DNA of 64,000 nucleotides from Mediterraneibacter gnavus ATCC 29149 (GTDB lineage Bacteria; Bacillota; Clostridia; Lachnospirales; Lachnospiraceae): assembly GCF_008121495.1 (NCBI RefSeq), contig NZ_CP043051.1, positions 1,815,001 through 1,879,000 of the forward strand, written 5' to 3'. Of the stretch, positions 19,971-34,900 are shown in pieces. The notes beneath the pieces are model-generated. The model did no database searches and was not told the DNA's origin. It worked only from the letters and a program-made list of their open reading frames with translations. The translations under genes were made by a program, and so were the position numbers. Each line of letters starts with the position of its first letter. The stretch's first letter is position 1.

Positions 19971-20813
19971 TCAGACGTTATGGAAGCCTTTTCCGATGAT
20001 CTCACTTGTATTGGAGATGAGAATAAATGCGGAAGGTTCTTCGTCTTTGATAAAATTACGGAGCCGGACAGCCTGCGGGCGGTTCAGTGCCGTGAAGATG
20101 ACGTATTTGTCTTTTCCGGAAAACGCGCCCTGTGCATGGCAGACAGTAGCGCTTCGGTTTAATTCCTGTACAATAAAGTCGCAGATCGGCTTTGGATTGT
20201 CACATACTACGTTAAAGTATTTGGAAAGATTGAAACTTTCAATAAAAGTATCGATCATAAACGAGCGGATTGCAAGTCCAAGGAATGAATACAGCCCTGT
20301 TGCAATGTCGAACATGAAGCAACCAGCAACGGTGATCAGCACATCTGTGATCAAAAGAGCATGTCCGATATCTACGCTGGAATATTTTTTCAGGATCATG
20401 GCAATGATATCCGTACCGCCGCTGGAAGAGCCGATGTTAAACAGGATCGCGGAACCAAGAGACGGAAGCGCGATGGCAAAACAAAGCTCCAGCATCGGCT
20501 GATTTGTCAGTGGTGCACTCATCGGATAGATCCGCTCCAGTGCGGAGAGCGCAACTGACAACAGAATGCTGCAGTAGGCAGTCTTTGCGGCAAATTTTTT
20601 GCCGAGAATAAAAAATCCGATGATCAGCAGAATCATGTTAGTGATAAAGTTGAAATCTCCTGCGGACATCACGCCGGTTTTGGCAACGAGAACCGCAAGA
20701 CCGGTGATTCCTCCAAATGTAAAATGATTTGGAAATTTGAAAAAATAAGTGCCTGCCGCCATCACCAGTGTACTGAAGGTCAGCAGGAAAAAATGTCGTA
20801 GTTTACTTTTCAT
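19971..20813 (-). CDS. YitT family membrane protein
   Basis: 280 residues: five or six membrane helices (about 1-170) with GGITGLAVLV and NIGSSSGGTDIIAMIL, then a cytoplasmic DUF2179-type C-terminal domain (about 205-280, YVIFTALNRPQAVRLRNFIK). The family is widespread in Firmicutes with no settled function; small-molecule transport is suspected. The start is set at the ATG preceded by GGGGG, shorter than the longest open frame. First gene of a probable unit with topB. Confidence 0.9.
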   Translation of the reverse strand: MKSKLRHFFLLTFSTLVMAAGTYFFKFPNHFTFGGITGLAVLVAKTGVMSAGDFNFITNMILLIIGFFILGKKFAAKTAYCSILLSVALSALERIYPMSAPLTNQPMLELCFAIALPSLGSAILFNIGSSSGGTDIIAMILKKYSSVDIGHALLITDVLITVAGCFMFDIATGLYSFLGLAIRSFMIDTFIESFNLSKYFNVVCDNPKPICDFIVQELNRSATVCHAQGAFSGKDKYVIFTALNRPQAVRLRNFIKDEEPSAFILISNTSEIIGKGFHNV

Positions 20814-20926
20814 GTCGAATACCCCCGAATAAGATAAGAAAATTGTAGCTTGTGCTTTCTCAAAAGTCAATGAATTATCGTCGGATTATTGGAAATACTA
20901 ACTTTCAACAAGGAGGGTGAAAAAAG

Positions 20927-22204
20927 ATGTATCAGGATTTACCGATTCAGGATATTTACGCAAGAGAAATTTTAGACTCCCGGGGCAATCCGACGGTAGA
21001 AGTGGAGATACTTGCCGGGGAGAAAATCGTGGGAAGAGCAGCGGTTCCATCCGGCGCATCAACGGGAAAATTTGAAGCAGTAGAGCTTCGTGACCGGGAG
21101 AAGCGGTATGGAGGAAAAGGGGTAGAGCAGGCGGTGCGTCACGTCAATGAAGAAATCGCCGAGGCTCTGATTGGAAAAAATGTGTTGGCACAAACGGAGA
21201 TCGATCATATTTTAAAGGAACTCGACGGCAGCATTGACAAGCATAATCTGGGGGCAAATGCAATCTTAGGTGTCTCGCTGGCTGCGGCAAAGACCGCTGC
21301 GGCTGCACTTAGGATTCCGCTGTATGACTATCTTGGAAATGTAGGAGAAAAGGTAATGCCTATTCCTATGATGAATGTGTTAAACGGCGGTGCTCATGCG
21401 GACAATAATCTGGATATTCAGGAGTTTATGCTGGTTCCTTATGGACCGGACAGCTTTAAAGAAAGATTGCGCATGGGGACAGAAATTTATCACGTACTGC
21501 GAACACTTTTGAAGCAAAAAGGATTGACTACAGCTGTCGGGGACGAGGGCGGATTTGCACCGGAATTGAGAGATTCCAGAGAGGCGATTGAATTTCTGAT
21601 CGAGGCAGCACATCAGGCGGGATATCAGCCGGGAAAAGATGTAGGGATTGCTTTAGATGTGGCGGCTTCAGAAATTTACCGGGCAAAAGAACAGCGGTAT
21701 TATTTTGTGGGGGAAAGCAAAAAGAGCGGGAAAAAGATCGCGAGAACATCGGATGAGATGATGGAATACTATGAAAGATTGATTCTGGATTATCCAATCT
21801 ATTCCATTGAGGATCCGTTGGATGAGGAGGATTGGGATGGCTGGAGCAGACTGACAGCAAAAATTGGGGAGAAAGTACAGCTTGTAGGAGACGATCTGTT
21901 TGTGACCAATCCGGAGAGAGTCGCATTGGGGATAGCAAAAAAAGCAGCTAATTCGGTGCTGATCAAGGTGAATCAGATCGGGACACTGACAGAGGCGGCA
22001 AGAGCGGTGGAACTGGCGCATCAGGCAGGGTATCGGACGATTATGTCTCACCGATCTGGTGAAACGGAAGATACCACGATCGCGGATCTGGCGGTGGCAT
22101 TTCATACCGGACAGATCAAAACCGGTGCACCGTGCCGCTCGGAACGTGTGGCAAAATATAATCAGTTGCTTCGAATTGAAGAAACATTGTGGAAATCCAT
22201 GTGA
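20927..22204 (+). CDS. eno: Enolase
   Basis: 425-residue glycolytic enzyme converting 2-phosphoglycerate to phosphoenolpyruvate. Seen: [13 protein letters not shown] at the N terminus, [11 protein letters not shown], the catalytic [10 protein letters not shown], Mg ligands within [23 protein letters not shown] and [21 protein letters not shown] and the signature [18 protein letters not shown]. The length is normal. Strong AAGGAGG site. It is monocistronic with its own terminator and divergent from the YitT gene. Confidence 0.98.
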   Translation: MYQDLPIQDIYAREILDSRGNPTVEVEILAGEKIVGRAAVPSGASTGKFEAVELRDREKRYGGKGVEQAVRHVNEEIAEALIGKNVLAQTEIDHILKELDGSIDKHNLGANAILGVSLAAAKTAAAALRIPLYDYLGNVGEKVMPIPMMNVLNGGAHADNNLDIQEFMLVPYGPDSFKERLRMGTEIYHVLRTLLKQKGLTTAVGDEGGFAPELRDSREAIEFLIEAAHQAGYQPGKDVGIALDVAASEIYRAKEQRYYFVGESKKSGKKIARTSDEMMEYYERLILDYPIYSIEDPLDEEDWDGWSRLTAKIGEKVQLVGDDLFVTNPERVALGIAKKAANSVLIKVNQIGTLTEAARAVELAHQAGYRTIMSHRSGETEDTTIADLAVAFHTGQIKTGAPCRSERVAKYNQLLRIEETLWKSM

Positions 22205-22210
22205 TGAGAG

Positions 22211-22262
22211 GACCATTCCGGAGAGAGTGAGAGATCTTTTTCCGGAGTGGTCATTTTATTTT
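22211..22262 (+). terminator. Terminator of eno
   Basis: GACCATTCCGGA and TCCGGAGTGGTC pair (one T-G pair) around an 18-nt loop, followed by ATTTTATTTT. Confidence 0.8.
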
Positions 22263-22283
22263 ACAAACTGTACATATTTGATA

Positions 22284-22312
22284 TTGACAGTAATTACAAT
22301 TTGAGATATACT
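22284..22312 (+). promoter_or_regulatory. Promoter of the GntR-ABC operon
   Basis: TTGACA and TATACT with a 17-nt spacer. An operator palindrome begins inside the -10 box. Confidence 0.75.
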
Positions 22313-22333
22313 GTACTTACAAGGCGAGTACAG
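22311..22333. promoter_or_regulatory. Palindromic operator for the YtrA-type regulator
   Basis: CTGTACT-N9-AGTACAG, a perfect 7+7 inverted repeat that overlaps the end of the -10 element and the start point. A further half copy, ACTGTACA, is present near 22267. The placement predicts autorepression by the first gene of the operon. Confidence 0.65.
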
Positions 22334-22355
22334 ATATGACAGAAGGAGTGATGAA

Positions 22356-22736
22356 GTGGAAATTATTTTAAGTAATGCCAGTCCGAAACCAATCTATGAG
22401 CAGATCACTTCCCAGATAAAAGCCATGATCATGAACGGAGAGCTGAAGGCAGGAGACCCGATGCCGTCCATGCGAAAGCTTGCAAAGGAGCTTCACGTCA
22501 GTGTGATCACGACACAGAGAGCTTATGATGATCTGCAAAAGGACGGATTTATCGTGACAGTTCCGGCAAAAGGAACCTTTGTATCTGCACAGAACCAGGA
22601 CTTTATCCGGGAGGAGAACAGAAGACGGGTAGAACTGCTTTTAACAGATGCGGTAGAACTGGCAAAGGAAAACGGAATTGAACTTGAGGAATTGAGAACG
22701 ACATTAGACGTATTGTATCAAGAGGAGGATGTGTGA
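22356..22736 (+). CDS. GntR family (YtrA subfamily) transcriptional regulator
   Basis: 126 residues: winged helix (about 8-75, PIYEQITSQIKAMIMNGELK then MPSMRKLAKELHVS) and only a short helical tail, the size of the YtrA subfamily. YtrA proteins usually repress the ABC transporter genes they precede. The GTG start is chosen because AGAAGGAG sits 7 nt before it; the nearby ATG is in another frame. Its stop overlaps the ATPase start. Expression is probably self-controlled through the CTGTACT palindrome on the promoter. Confidence 0.92.
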   Translation: MEIILSNASPKPIYEQITSQIKAMIMNGELKAGDPMPSMRKLAKELHVSVITTQRAYDDLQKDGFIVTVPAKGTFVSAQNQDFIREENRRRVELLLTDAVELAKENGIELEELRTTLDVLYQEEDV

Positions 22737-23599
22737 TGGAATTTGCACTGGAAGTCAAAGGACTGCGTAAAACATACAAAGAATTTGGATTAAAAAATAT
22801 TTCGATGAAATTGCCCAAGGGCTGTGTGCTCGGGCTGATCGGAGAGAATGGCGCCGGAAAATCTACCCTGATTAATGCGATTCTCGGGCTGATTGAATGC
22901 GACTATGAGTCTTTAAGGATTTTTGGACAAGAGTATGCAGGAAATGAAAAGCAGATCAAAGAAGAGATTGCGGTGATCTTTGACAAGACCTGTTATGATC
23001 TGAATTTTACACCGCTGTTTATCGGAAAGATATTGAGTAATGTGTATTCCAACTGGGATATGGAAAAATATCATATGTATCTGGATCGGTTTGAACTGCC
23101 GAAGAAAAAGAAATTAAAAGAATTTTCCAAGGGAATGAAGATGAAAATGGAATTTGCCGCAGCCCTAAGCCACGATCCCAAGCTTCTTATTCTGGATGAG
23201 GCGACAAGCGGTCTGGATCCGGTATTCCGGGACGAGATTCTGGATATTCTCAGAGAGTACACCGAGGATGAAGAACATACGATTCTGATGTCCTCTCATA
23301 TTACCAGTGATCTGGATAAGATTTCGGATTATATCGCATTTATTCATGATGGGGAGTTGTTGTTTACAAAGACCTATGATGAGCTTCAGGAAAATTACGG
23401 CGTCTTAAACTGTGGACAGCGGATCTTTGACGCACTGAACCGGGAGGATATTGAGGCATACAGAAAGGATTCCTATGGATATCGGGTTCTGGTCAACAAT
23501 AAGCAGGGAATCCGGAAGGTATTTTCAGATCTGGAGATTGAACAGGCAACGATCGAAGACGTGATGCTGTACTGCGTGAGAGGAGAGAAAGTGGCATGA
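22736..23599 (+). CDS. ABC transporter ATP-binding protein
   Basis: 287 residues with Walker A GENGAGKST, a signature region EFSKGMKMKMEFAAAL (a weak LSGGQ variant of the YtrB/BcrA type), Walker B LLILDEATSGLD and the switch His in LMSSHIT. The start ATG shares one base with the regulator stop and the end overlaps the permease by 4 nt (ATGA), so the three genes are tightly coupled. Substrate unknown; YtrA-linked exporters often respond to cell-wall antibiotics. Confidence 0.94.
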   Translation: MEFALEVKGLRKTYKEFGLKNISMKLPKGCVLGLIGENGAGKSTLINAILGLIECDYESLRIFGQEYAGNEKQIKEEIAVIFDKTCYDLNFTPLFIGKILSNVYSNWDMEKYHMYLDRFELPKKKKLKEFSKGMKMKMEFAAALSHDPKLLILDEATSGLDPVFRDEILDILREYTEDEEHTILMSSHITSDLDKISDYIAFIHDGELLFTKTYDELQENYGVLNCGQRIFDALNREDIEAYRKDSYGYRVLVNNKQGIRKVFSDLEIEQATIEDVMLYCVRGEKVA

Positions 23600-24252
23600 G
23601 AGGGATTATTTTAAAAGATTTATATGAGGGATTCTGTATTAAGAAGAATCTGATCAACTGGCTGGCTTCTATGATATTTACGTCTGCGCTGACAGCGATC
23701 AGTGAATTTATGAGAGGTGCCTATGGATTTTTGCTGATTGTAGTACTCCTATTTCCTGTGATGGGAAGTACGCTGCTTCAGATGACGGTGGAACAGGATG
23801 AAAAGGCAGAATTTGACCGGATTCAGCTCACCTATCCGCTGAGCAAAAGCGAGATTGTTCTGTCCAAATATCTGGGCGGTCTGATCGTACAGGGAGGTAT
23901 GACACTTTATTCATTTGTGTTTGTATTGATCTATGTGTATGGATATCGGACGATCACCCTGGAAGACGCACTTCCGACATGGGGAATCGGTGTAGTCGGA
24001 GGTGTGATTTACTTTGCAGTGAGCTATGTAGCATATTTCTGGCTTGGTAATTTGAAAGGTGTGATTTTTACATTTCTTGCGATGGTAGGACTTGTAATTG
24101 CGTTTTTGCTCAGCGTGTTTAATATCGGGCTGGAGGAAATCATGCAGGTGGAAAAAAGTATTTGGATCATTGGTTGTCTGGTGATGGCAGCAGTGTTGAT
24201 GGTGATCAGCTACTTTCTATCTCTGAAAATATACACAAAAAAACATTCTTGA
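23596..24252 (+). CDS. ABC-2 type transporter permease
   Basis: 218 residues with about six hydrophobic helices and the short cytosolic segment FDRIQLTYPLSKSEIVLSKY that typifies ABC-2 permeases of the YtrC/BcrB kind. It starts inside the end of the ATPase gene (ATGA). Together they would form an exporter or lantibiotic/bacitracin-type resistance module; no substrate can be named. Confidence 0.9.
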   Translation: MRGIILKDLYEGFCIKKNLINWLASMIFTSALTAISEFMRGAYGFLLIVVLLFPVMGSTLLQMTVEQDEKAEFDRIQLTYPLSKSEIVLSKYLGGLIVQGGMTLYSFVFVLIYVYGYRTITLEDALPTWGIGVVGGVIYFAVSYVAYFWLGNLKGVIFTFLAMVGLVIAFLLSVFNIGLEEIMQVEKSIWIIGCLVMAAVLMVISYFLSLKIYTKKHS

Positions 24253-24291
24253 AATAGTTATTTTGCACAAAATATTTATGCAGAAGAAATG

Positions 24292-24321
24292 TTGACATGT
24301 AAACAATATAAATAATAGAAT
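24292..24321 (+). promoter_or_regulatory. Promoter of the licT-type antiterminator gene
   Basis: TTGACA and TAGAAT with an 18-nt spacer. Transcription would begin just before the terminator-like leader hairpin. Confidence 0.6.
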
Positions 24322-24332
24322 AAATAAGAACA

Positions 24333-24386
24333 AAACCTATTTGCAGCAGAGACAGGACTGGTTTTTCGTGCAGATAGGTTTTTATT
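24333..24386 (+). terminator. Leader terminator/attenuator upstream of the antiterminator gene
   Basis: AAACCTAT and ATAGGTTT pair, with an inner TGCA/TGCA, followed by TTTATT. The 5' part AAAACC can instead pair with GGTTTT at 24360-24365, giving a mutually exclusive structure. That arrangement suggests conditional termination. Confidence 0.6.
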
Positions 24387-24407
24387 ATGTATTAAGAAGG
24401 GGAAAAG

Positions 24408-25253
24408 ATGCGGATAGACAGGATATTGAACAACAATGTCGTGATCATAAAAGATGAGAATGGAGAAGAGCAGGTTGTCTGCGGAAAAGGAATCGCCTAC
24501 AAGAAAAAGGCGGGAGACCTTTTATCAGAAAAGCTGATCAACAAAGTGTTTGTTTTGAAGGACACTGCTCAGAAACAGCATTTTCAGGAGATTATCTCTG
24601 AGATTCCTGTGGAATATATTCAGATCACGACAGAGATTGTGGAGATGCTCACACAAACACTGGAAAGAAAACTAAATGAAGCAATCTATATTTCATTAAG
24701 CGACCATATTTATATGGCAATCACCAGATATCTGGACGGTGTTGTGGTGAAGAATTCCATGCTGTGGGATATCAAGCGTTTTTATGAGAAAGAATATCAG
24801 GCGGCGAAGAAGGTCTGGAAGATGATCAATCAGACGTTCAAGGTAGAATTACCGGAAGATGAGATTGGTTTTATTACCCTGCACATTGTCAATGCAGAGA
24901 TGGACAATGAGAACTTAAAGCAGACGATGGAAGTCACAAAGCTGATGCAGGAGATTTCCAATATTGTCCGTTATTATTTTTCCGTAGAGTTTAATACAGA
25001 ATCGGTTTATTATTATCGTTTTATTACCCATTTGAAGTTCTTTGCACAGCGTCTTCTGACAGATAAAGAGTATGAAGACGATCAGGACAACGAACTTTTC
25101 AATACAATTCGGCAAAAGTACCGCACTTCTTATAAGTGTGTGGAAAAAATCGCAGAGTTTATATCGCGTAAATATGAAAAGGAACTTTCAGATGAAGAAA
25201 AATTATATCTGACCATTCATATTGAACGCGTTATATATAAGAGCAGAGATTAG
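24408..25253 (+). CDS. BglG/LicT family transcription antiterminator
   Basis: 281 residues: N-terminal CAT RNA-binding domain (about 1-57: RIDRILNNNVVIIKDENGEE, GKGIAYKKKAGD), PRD1 (about 65-170, conserved His in SLSDHIYMAI and FITLHIVNAE) and PRD2 (about 172-280, His in RFITHLKFF and LTIHIERVI). PTS enzymes phosphorylate the PRD histidines, so activity depends on substrate uptake. In known systems the dimer binds a RAT hairpin and prevents termination before the PTS operon. The next genes are a beta-glucoside PTS and a GH1 enzyme, the standard target set. Confidence 0.94.
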   Translation: MRIDRILNNNVVIIKDENGEEQVVCGKGIAYKKKAGDLLSEKLINKVFVLKDTAQKQHFQEIISEIPVEYIQITTEIVEMLTQTLERKLNEAIYISLSDHIYMAITRYLDGVVVKNSMLWDIKRFYEKEYQAAKKVWKMINQTFKVELPEDEIGFITLHIVNAEMDNENLKQTMEVTKLMQEISNIVRYYFSVEFNTESVYYYRFITHLKFFAQRLLTDKEYEDDQDNELFNTIRQKYRTSYKCVEKIAEFISRKYEKELSDEEKLYLTIHIERVIYKSRD

Positions 25254-25300
25254 CGAATCATCGGAAGCGCGCACAGATGAGGAGTGTTTCTGCTTTGTCA

Positions 25301-25357
25301 GGATGGTAACATTAAGTTGGCTACACCTTTATACAATGAAAACTGTATATAAGGAGG
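25301..25357 (+). promoter_or_regulatory. RAT-like element followed by an SD-sequestering hairpin
   Basis: GGATGGTAACATTAAGTTGG then CTACACC resembles the ribonucleic antiterminator consensus bound by LicT-type proteins (GGATTGTTACTG...GGCAAAACC) but has a short upper stem. The 3' end overlaps a second hairpin, CCTTTATACA with TGTATATAAGG, which covers the AAGG of the ribosome site AAGGAGG. There is no T run, so control would be on translation. Confidence 0.45.
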
Positions 25358-25362
25358 ATGAC

Positions 25363-28738
<3,376 letters not shown>

Positions 28739-28745
28739 GAGACAG

Positions 28746-28775
28746 GGGACTATTCGAAAGAGTAGTCCCTTTTGT
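28746..28775 (+). terminator. Terminator of the beta-glucoside operon
   Basis: GGGACTATTC and GAGTAGTCCC around GAAA-type loop bases, followed by TTTTG. Confidence 0.85.
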
Positions 28776-28846
28776 GTAAAAGGTTAAAAATCTGCCACAT
28801 TTTTCTGAAACAGTAAAATAATGACATAAAGTAGTAGTTTTGTAAA

Positions 28847-28875
28847 TTTACTTTCCGAATTGATTATGTTATAAC
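28847..28875 (+). promoter_or_regulatory. Promoter of the GH95 fucosidase gene
   Basis: TTTACT and TATAAC with 17-nt spacing; TG one base before the -10 makes it an extended -10. The perfect palindrome GTAAATTTAC (28842-28851) overlaps the -35 and may be an operator. A long leader of about 90 nt with an unused AAGGAGG (28902-28908) follows. Confidence 0.55.
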
Positions 28876-28969
28876 CATTACAAATCTTCAGTTTAAGGTG
28901 AAGAAGGAGGTTAAGAGAGGTATAGTCAGTAAGATTTTATTTTAAATTTTGAGAGGAAAAAGGGTATAC

Positions 28970-31900
28970 ATGAAAACAAGGAGAAAGAAACAGACAAAAC
29001 GTGTTCTGGCCAGTGCACTGGCAGCAGTGGTTGCAGCATCTGCAGTTCCGGTTTCCAATTCAGTCGTTCATGCAGAAGAATCTCAGGACAGGAGCGAATT
29101 AAAGCTGAGATATACAAGCGCAGCACCGGATAGTTATGATGGATGGGAAAAATGGTCTCTTCCAATCGGAAACAGTGGAATCGGGGCAAGTGTATTTGGT
29201 GGTGTGCAGACAGAGCGTATTCAGTTGAATGAGAAGTCACTCTGGTCCGGCGGACCAAGCGAAAGCCGTCCGGATTATAACGGAGGAAACCTGGAAGAAA
29301 AAGGAAGAAACGGACAGACAGTAAAAGAGATTCAGCAACTGTTTGCTAATGGGGACAATGATGCAGCAAGCAGTAAGTGTGGAGAACTGGTAGGTTTAAG
29401 TGATGATGCAGGAGTAAACGGATACGGATATTATCTGAGTTACGGAAATATGTATCTGGATTTTAAAGGTATCTCGGACAAAGACGTTGAAAATTACGAG
29501 AGAACACTGGATCTGAATACGGCAATTGCCGGAGTTGAGTATGATAACGGGGATACACATTATACTCGTGAGAACTTTGTAAGTTATCCGGACAATGTAC
29601 TTGTGACACGACTGACTGCGGAAGGTGGCGATAAGCTGAATCTGGATGTCAGAGTGGAGCCGGATAATGAAGCAGGCGGTGGAAGCAACAAAAATACAAT
29701 ACAGGCGCAGTCTTACCAGAGAGAGTGGGAAACAACAGTTAAGGATGCGCTGATTTCCATCGACGGACAGCTGAAAGACAATCAGATGAGATTCAGCTCT
29801 CAGACAAAGGTTCTGACAGAAGGCGGAACAACAGAAGACGGAGACGAAAAGGTCACAGTCAAGGATGCAAAGGCTGTTACGATTATTACATCGATTGGAA
29901 CAGATTACAAGAATGATTATCCGGTATATCGCACAGGGGAAAGCCAGGAGCAGGTCGCTTCCAGAGTGCGTGCTTATGTAGATAAAGCAGCAGATACTGT
30001 AGTAAATGATTCTTATGATACTTTGAAACAGGCACATGTGGATGATTACTCTTCTATCTTTGGCCGTGTCAATCTGGATCTTGGACAGGTTCCTTCTGAG
30101 AAGACAACAGATAAACTGTTGAAAGCTTATAATGATGGTTCAGCAAGCGAGCAGGAGAGACGCTACCTGGAAGTGATGCTGTTCCAGTACGGCCGTTATC
30201 TGACAATTGAGTCTTCCAGAGAGACACCGGAAGATGATCCGTCCAGAGCGACACTTCCGTCTAACCTTCAGGGAATCTGGGTTGGAGCGAACAGCTCAGC
30301 ATGGCATTCTGACTATCATATGAATGTTAATCTGCAGATGAACTACTGGCCGACCTATTCTACGAATATGGCAGAGTGTGCGCAGCCGTTGATTTCGTAC
30401 GTAGATTCTTTAAGAGAACCAGGACGTGTTACTGCAAAAATTTATGCAGGTGTGGATCAGGGATTTATGGCACATACCCAGAACAATCCGTTTGGATGGA
30501 CTTGTCCGGGATGGTCATTTGACTGGGGATGGTCACCGGCAGCGGTACCGTGGATTCTTCAGAATTGCTGGGAATACTATGAATTTACAGGTGATGTATC
30601 CTATATGCAAAATTACATCTATCCAATGATGAAGGAAGAGGCAATTTTCTACGATAATATTTTGATAGATGATGGAACCGGACATCTGGTATCTTCACCA
30701 AGTTATTCACCGGAGCATGGACCAAGAACGGCAGGTAATACTTATGAGCAGACACTGATCTGGCAGTTATATGAGGATACTATCAAAGCAGCAGAAACTC
30801 TTGGTGTTGATGCGGATCTGGTGGCAACATGGAAAGATCATCAGTCCAGGTTAAAAGGACCGATCGAGATTGGCGATAGCGGACAGATCAAAGAGTGGTA
30901 TGAAGAAACGACTGTAAACAGTATGGGACAGGGATACGGGCACAGACATATTTCCCATATGCTGGGACTTTTCCCGGGAGATCTGATCTCATCTGATACA
31001 CCGGAGTACTTTGAGGCAGCAAGAGTGTCCATGAACAACCGTACAGATGAAAGTACCGGCTGGGGAATGGGACAGCGAATCAATACATGGGCAAGACTGG
31101 CAGATGGAAACCGTGCATATAAGCTGATCACAGATCTGTTTAAAAACGGAATTATGACCAATCTCTGGGATACGCATCCGCCATTCCAGATCGACGGAAA
31201 CTTTGGGATGACATCAGGTGTTGCAGAGATGCTTCTGCAGAGCAACATGGGATATATCAATATGCTTCCTGCACTGCCGGATGCATGGGCATCAGGAAGT
31301 GTCAGCGGACTGGTTGCACGCGGAAACTTTGAAGTATCCATGAACTGGAAGAACAAACATCTGACAAGCGCAGAGATTCTTTCAAATAACGGAGGAACAG
31401 CAACTGTTCAGGTTCCAAATGCTTCCTTTGCAACAATTACAGATGCAAATGGAAATGTTGTAGATGTAAAAGTAGAATCTCAGGACAGAGTTTCCTTTGA
31501 GACACAGGCCGGACAGACGTATTATGTCAAAGATGTTCCTGTGAAAGGGGAGGCACCGACAGGATTATCTGCAAAACGTACAGATGATAATACAGGAAAA
31601 CTGACATGGGATGAAGTCAAGACGAAAAAAGACAAAGACATTACTTACAATGTATATCGTCAGATTGAGTCCGGAGACGTACAGAAAATTGCAGGCGGTG
31701 TAGAAAAAACAGAATACATTGATAAAAATGCAGATAAGGCATTGGGTACGATCCGATATCAGGTATCAGCAGTAGTCGATGGCAAAGAGACAAAGCTCAG
31801 TGAAAAAGTAGAGCTGACAGAGCCGCTTGGAGCAGGAAAGATTGATAATAAGGATCCGCATATTGTGTATACAGGTGCATGGGGTGACTGGGACACAGCA

Positions 31901-34900
31901 AACGAAGGCAACTACAAGGATACGATCAAGTATCTGAACAAACCGACAGGAAAAGAGACTGTAGAACTGGAGTTTGTGGGAACAGGCATCGAAGTGATTA
32001 CTTGTACAAATACAGACCGTGGAAAATACGAAGTATTTATTGACGGAGAGTCTTGCGGAAAGGTAGATACATACAGTTCTACTACAAAACGTCAGCAGGT
32101 TGTATTTAAAAAGGATGATCTGAAGCATGGTACACATACATTAGAGCTGAAAGTGCTCAATGAAAAAGTAGATGCAAGTTCTGGTACAAAAGTAGAACTG
32201 GATGCTCTGAATATTCTGGATAATACGATCACACTGCCGGAGAAAGTAGAAGTATCTACAGTTTCCGGAATTACAACGATCGGAAAAGAAGGCACTGTAC
32301 AGATGCAGGCAAAAGTAACACCGGGAGATACAAAAGACAAGAGTGTTACATGGACTTCTTTTGATACAAGCATCGCATCCGTAGATGAAAACGGACTGGT
32401 GACAGTTCACAAGAAAAACGGAGAAGTGACGATCACAGCAACAGCAAATGCCGATTCTGAAGTGAGCGGAAGCTGTAAACTGACTGTGGCACTCTTTGGA
32501 GACCTTGGTTCCGGAGAGACGATCGTAGAAGATGCATCTGAGGATGGAAAGAGAAATGATGCGATTAGCTGGAGCGGCTCTGAATGGTCTACATGGGCTG
32601 GAGAGCCGGAGAAACATCATGGAAAGACAAAGACAGAAGTTCCTTCAACTGGAAACCAGGCAGGTAAATATTTTGAATATACGTTTACAGGAACTGGAAT
32701 TGAAGTTTATGCACAGAAACATGCAAACTTTGCAAGTTATGATGTAAGCATTGATGGTGGAAAAGCTGAAAATGTATCATTAGCGGGATCCGGTGGAGGA
32801 GATCCACAGCAGAAGATTTTTGAAGCAAAAAATCTTGAGAACAAACAGCATACAATCAGATGCACAATTGTAGCTCGTGACGGAAAAACACAGGCAAACC
32901 TTGACTACTTAAAAATCTTCGCACCGGTACAGGCAGCGGAGGTGAATAAAGCGGATCTTCAGACAGCCATCGAAAGCGGGGCCGGACTCATAGAGGGCGC
33001 ATATGATGCGGACAAATGGGAAGCATTTAAGGAAGCATACAAAGTGGCAGTAGAAGTAATGAATAATGCGGATGCAGATCAGGATGCGGTTGAAAAAGCA
33101 GCAGCAGCTCTGAATGCGGCGATGGAAGCACTTGGAGATCCAAATGTTCCGGAAATCGGAGAAGTACAAGGAGAAGCAGTACATGTTGAAAGTTCAGCTG
33201 TGATTCTGGAATGGGGTCAGGTAAAGGGTGCAGCATCTTATCTTGTAAAATGGAATGATCAGGAAGTCAAGACCTCAGATACGCGGATCCGGATTGAAGG
33301 ATTGGAATCGGGTGTGACTTATGACTTTAACATTTTTGCGCTGAATACAAAAGATGTGCCGTCTGAAAATGCGATTGAAATTCACGGAATTACAACAACA
33401 GATGTGGTAAAACCGGGAGTCGTTACAGAAATCAAAGCAACACCTGTTGATGAGGATTCAGCAAAGCTGACATGGACAGCACCGGCTGACACAGACGTGG
33501 CAAGCTATAATATTTATCAGAATGGTGTGAAGATCGGGGACAGTAAGAACACAGAATTTACAATGGATAAACTGGAAGTCGGAACTGTTTATGAGGTACG
33601 TATTACAGCAGTAGATAACGCAGGAAATGAATCAATTCCAGCTCCATTTAAGTTTACATTTACAGAGCCGGAAAAAGAGAACTTCACATTGAAGGCAGCA
33701 GCGAATGCAGAAGAAATGGGAATCGTGAGTGTAGAACCACAGCAGGATTCCTATGAAGCAGGAACTGAGGTAACAGTCAAAGCAGAAGCGAAGGAAGGAT
33801 TCCGCTTTGTAAACTGGACAAAGACCGGAACAGAGGAAGAAGTCAGCACAGAAGCAGCATACAAGTTTGCAATCACAGAAAATACAGATCTGACTGCAAA
33901 CTTTGTGAAAGAAGAAGTGCCAGAAGAAATCTTCCATGTAACGATCAAAGCCAATGACAATACAATGGGAACTGTAACCATTGATTCAGCAGACGGAAGC
34001 TACAAAAAAGGAGAAAAAGCAGAAGTTATCGCAGTGGCAAACGAAGGATTCCGTTTTGTAAACTGGACCGATGCAGAAGGAAACGTGATCAGTGAGTCCA
34101 ATCCATATGTATTTGAGGTGACAAAGGATCTGGATCTGACTGCAAACTTTGAAAAGATCCCTGCAGAAAAATATACATTCTCTGTTGCAGCAAATGATGA
34201 GAAGATGGGAAGCGTTGCAGTAGAACCGCAGCAGGATACCTATGAGGCAGGAACCGAGATCAAGGTGAGTGCAGTGCCGGCATCCGAGGATTATGAATTC
34301 GTAGGATTCACAAAGAAAGGAACCCAGGAGATTGTCAGCAAGGAGAATCCGTACGTATTCCAGATCCAGGAAAATATGGAACTGACTGCAAACTTTAAAG
34401 AAGTAGAGCATTCCTACCTGATCTATGTAGAGTCACCGGATCCGCAGATGGGAACGGTCACAATGGATCCTGCAAATGAAGGAAACATCTACAAAGAGGG
34501 AACAGAGATCACGGTGAAAGCAGAGCCGAAGGATGGATATGAGTTTACCCAGTGGCTGGAAGTGACAGAAGCAGATGGAGAAGAAGTTCTGACACCAGTA
34601 GAAGGCGCTCAGGCAGAATACAAATTTCATGCAGAGTCAGACCGTGTACTGCGTGCCGAGTTTAGACTGGCTCCGGTTCCGGAAACATACTACCGTGTTG
34701 TGGTACAGTCCAATGATGAGAACATGGGAAGGGTTTCCATGGATAAAGAGGATGGCACATACAAAGAGGGTGCGACAGCATCTGTGAAGGCAGAAGCCAA
34801 AGAAAGATTTGAATTTGTGGGCTGGAAAGAAAAAGGACAGACCGAATATGTATCGAAGGATGCAGAATATCAGTTTAAAGTGACAAAGAACATCGAGCTG

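Noticed and set aside
24251-24410. Classical RAT before the antiterminator gene
   Set aside because: The predicted start site leaves no room for the GGATTGTTAC half, so only the terminator-like hairpin was annotated.
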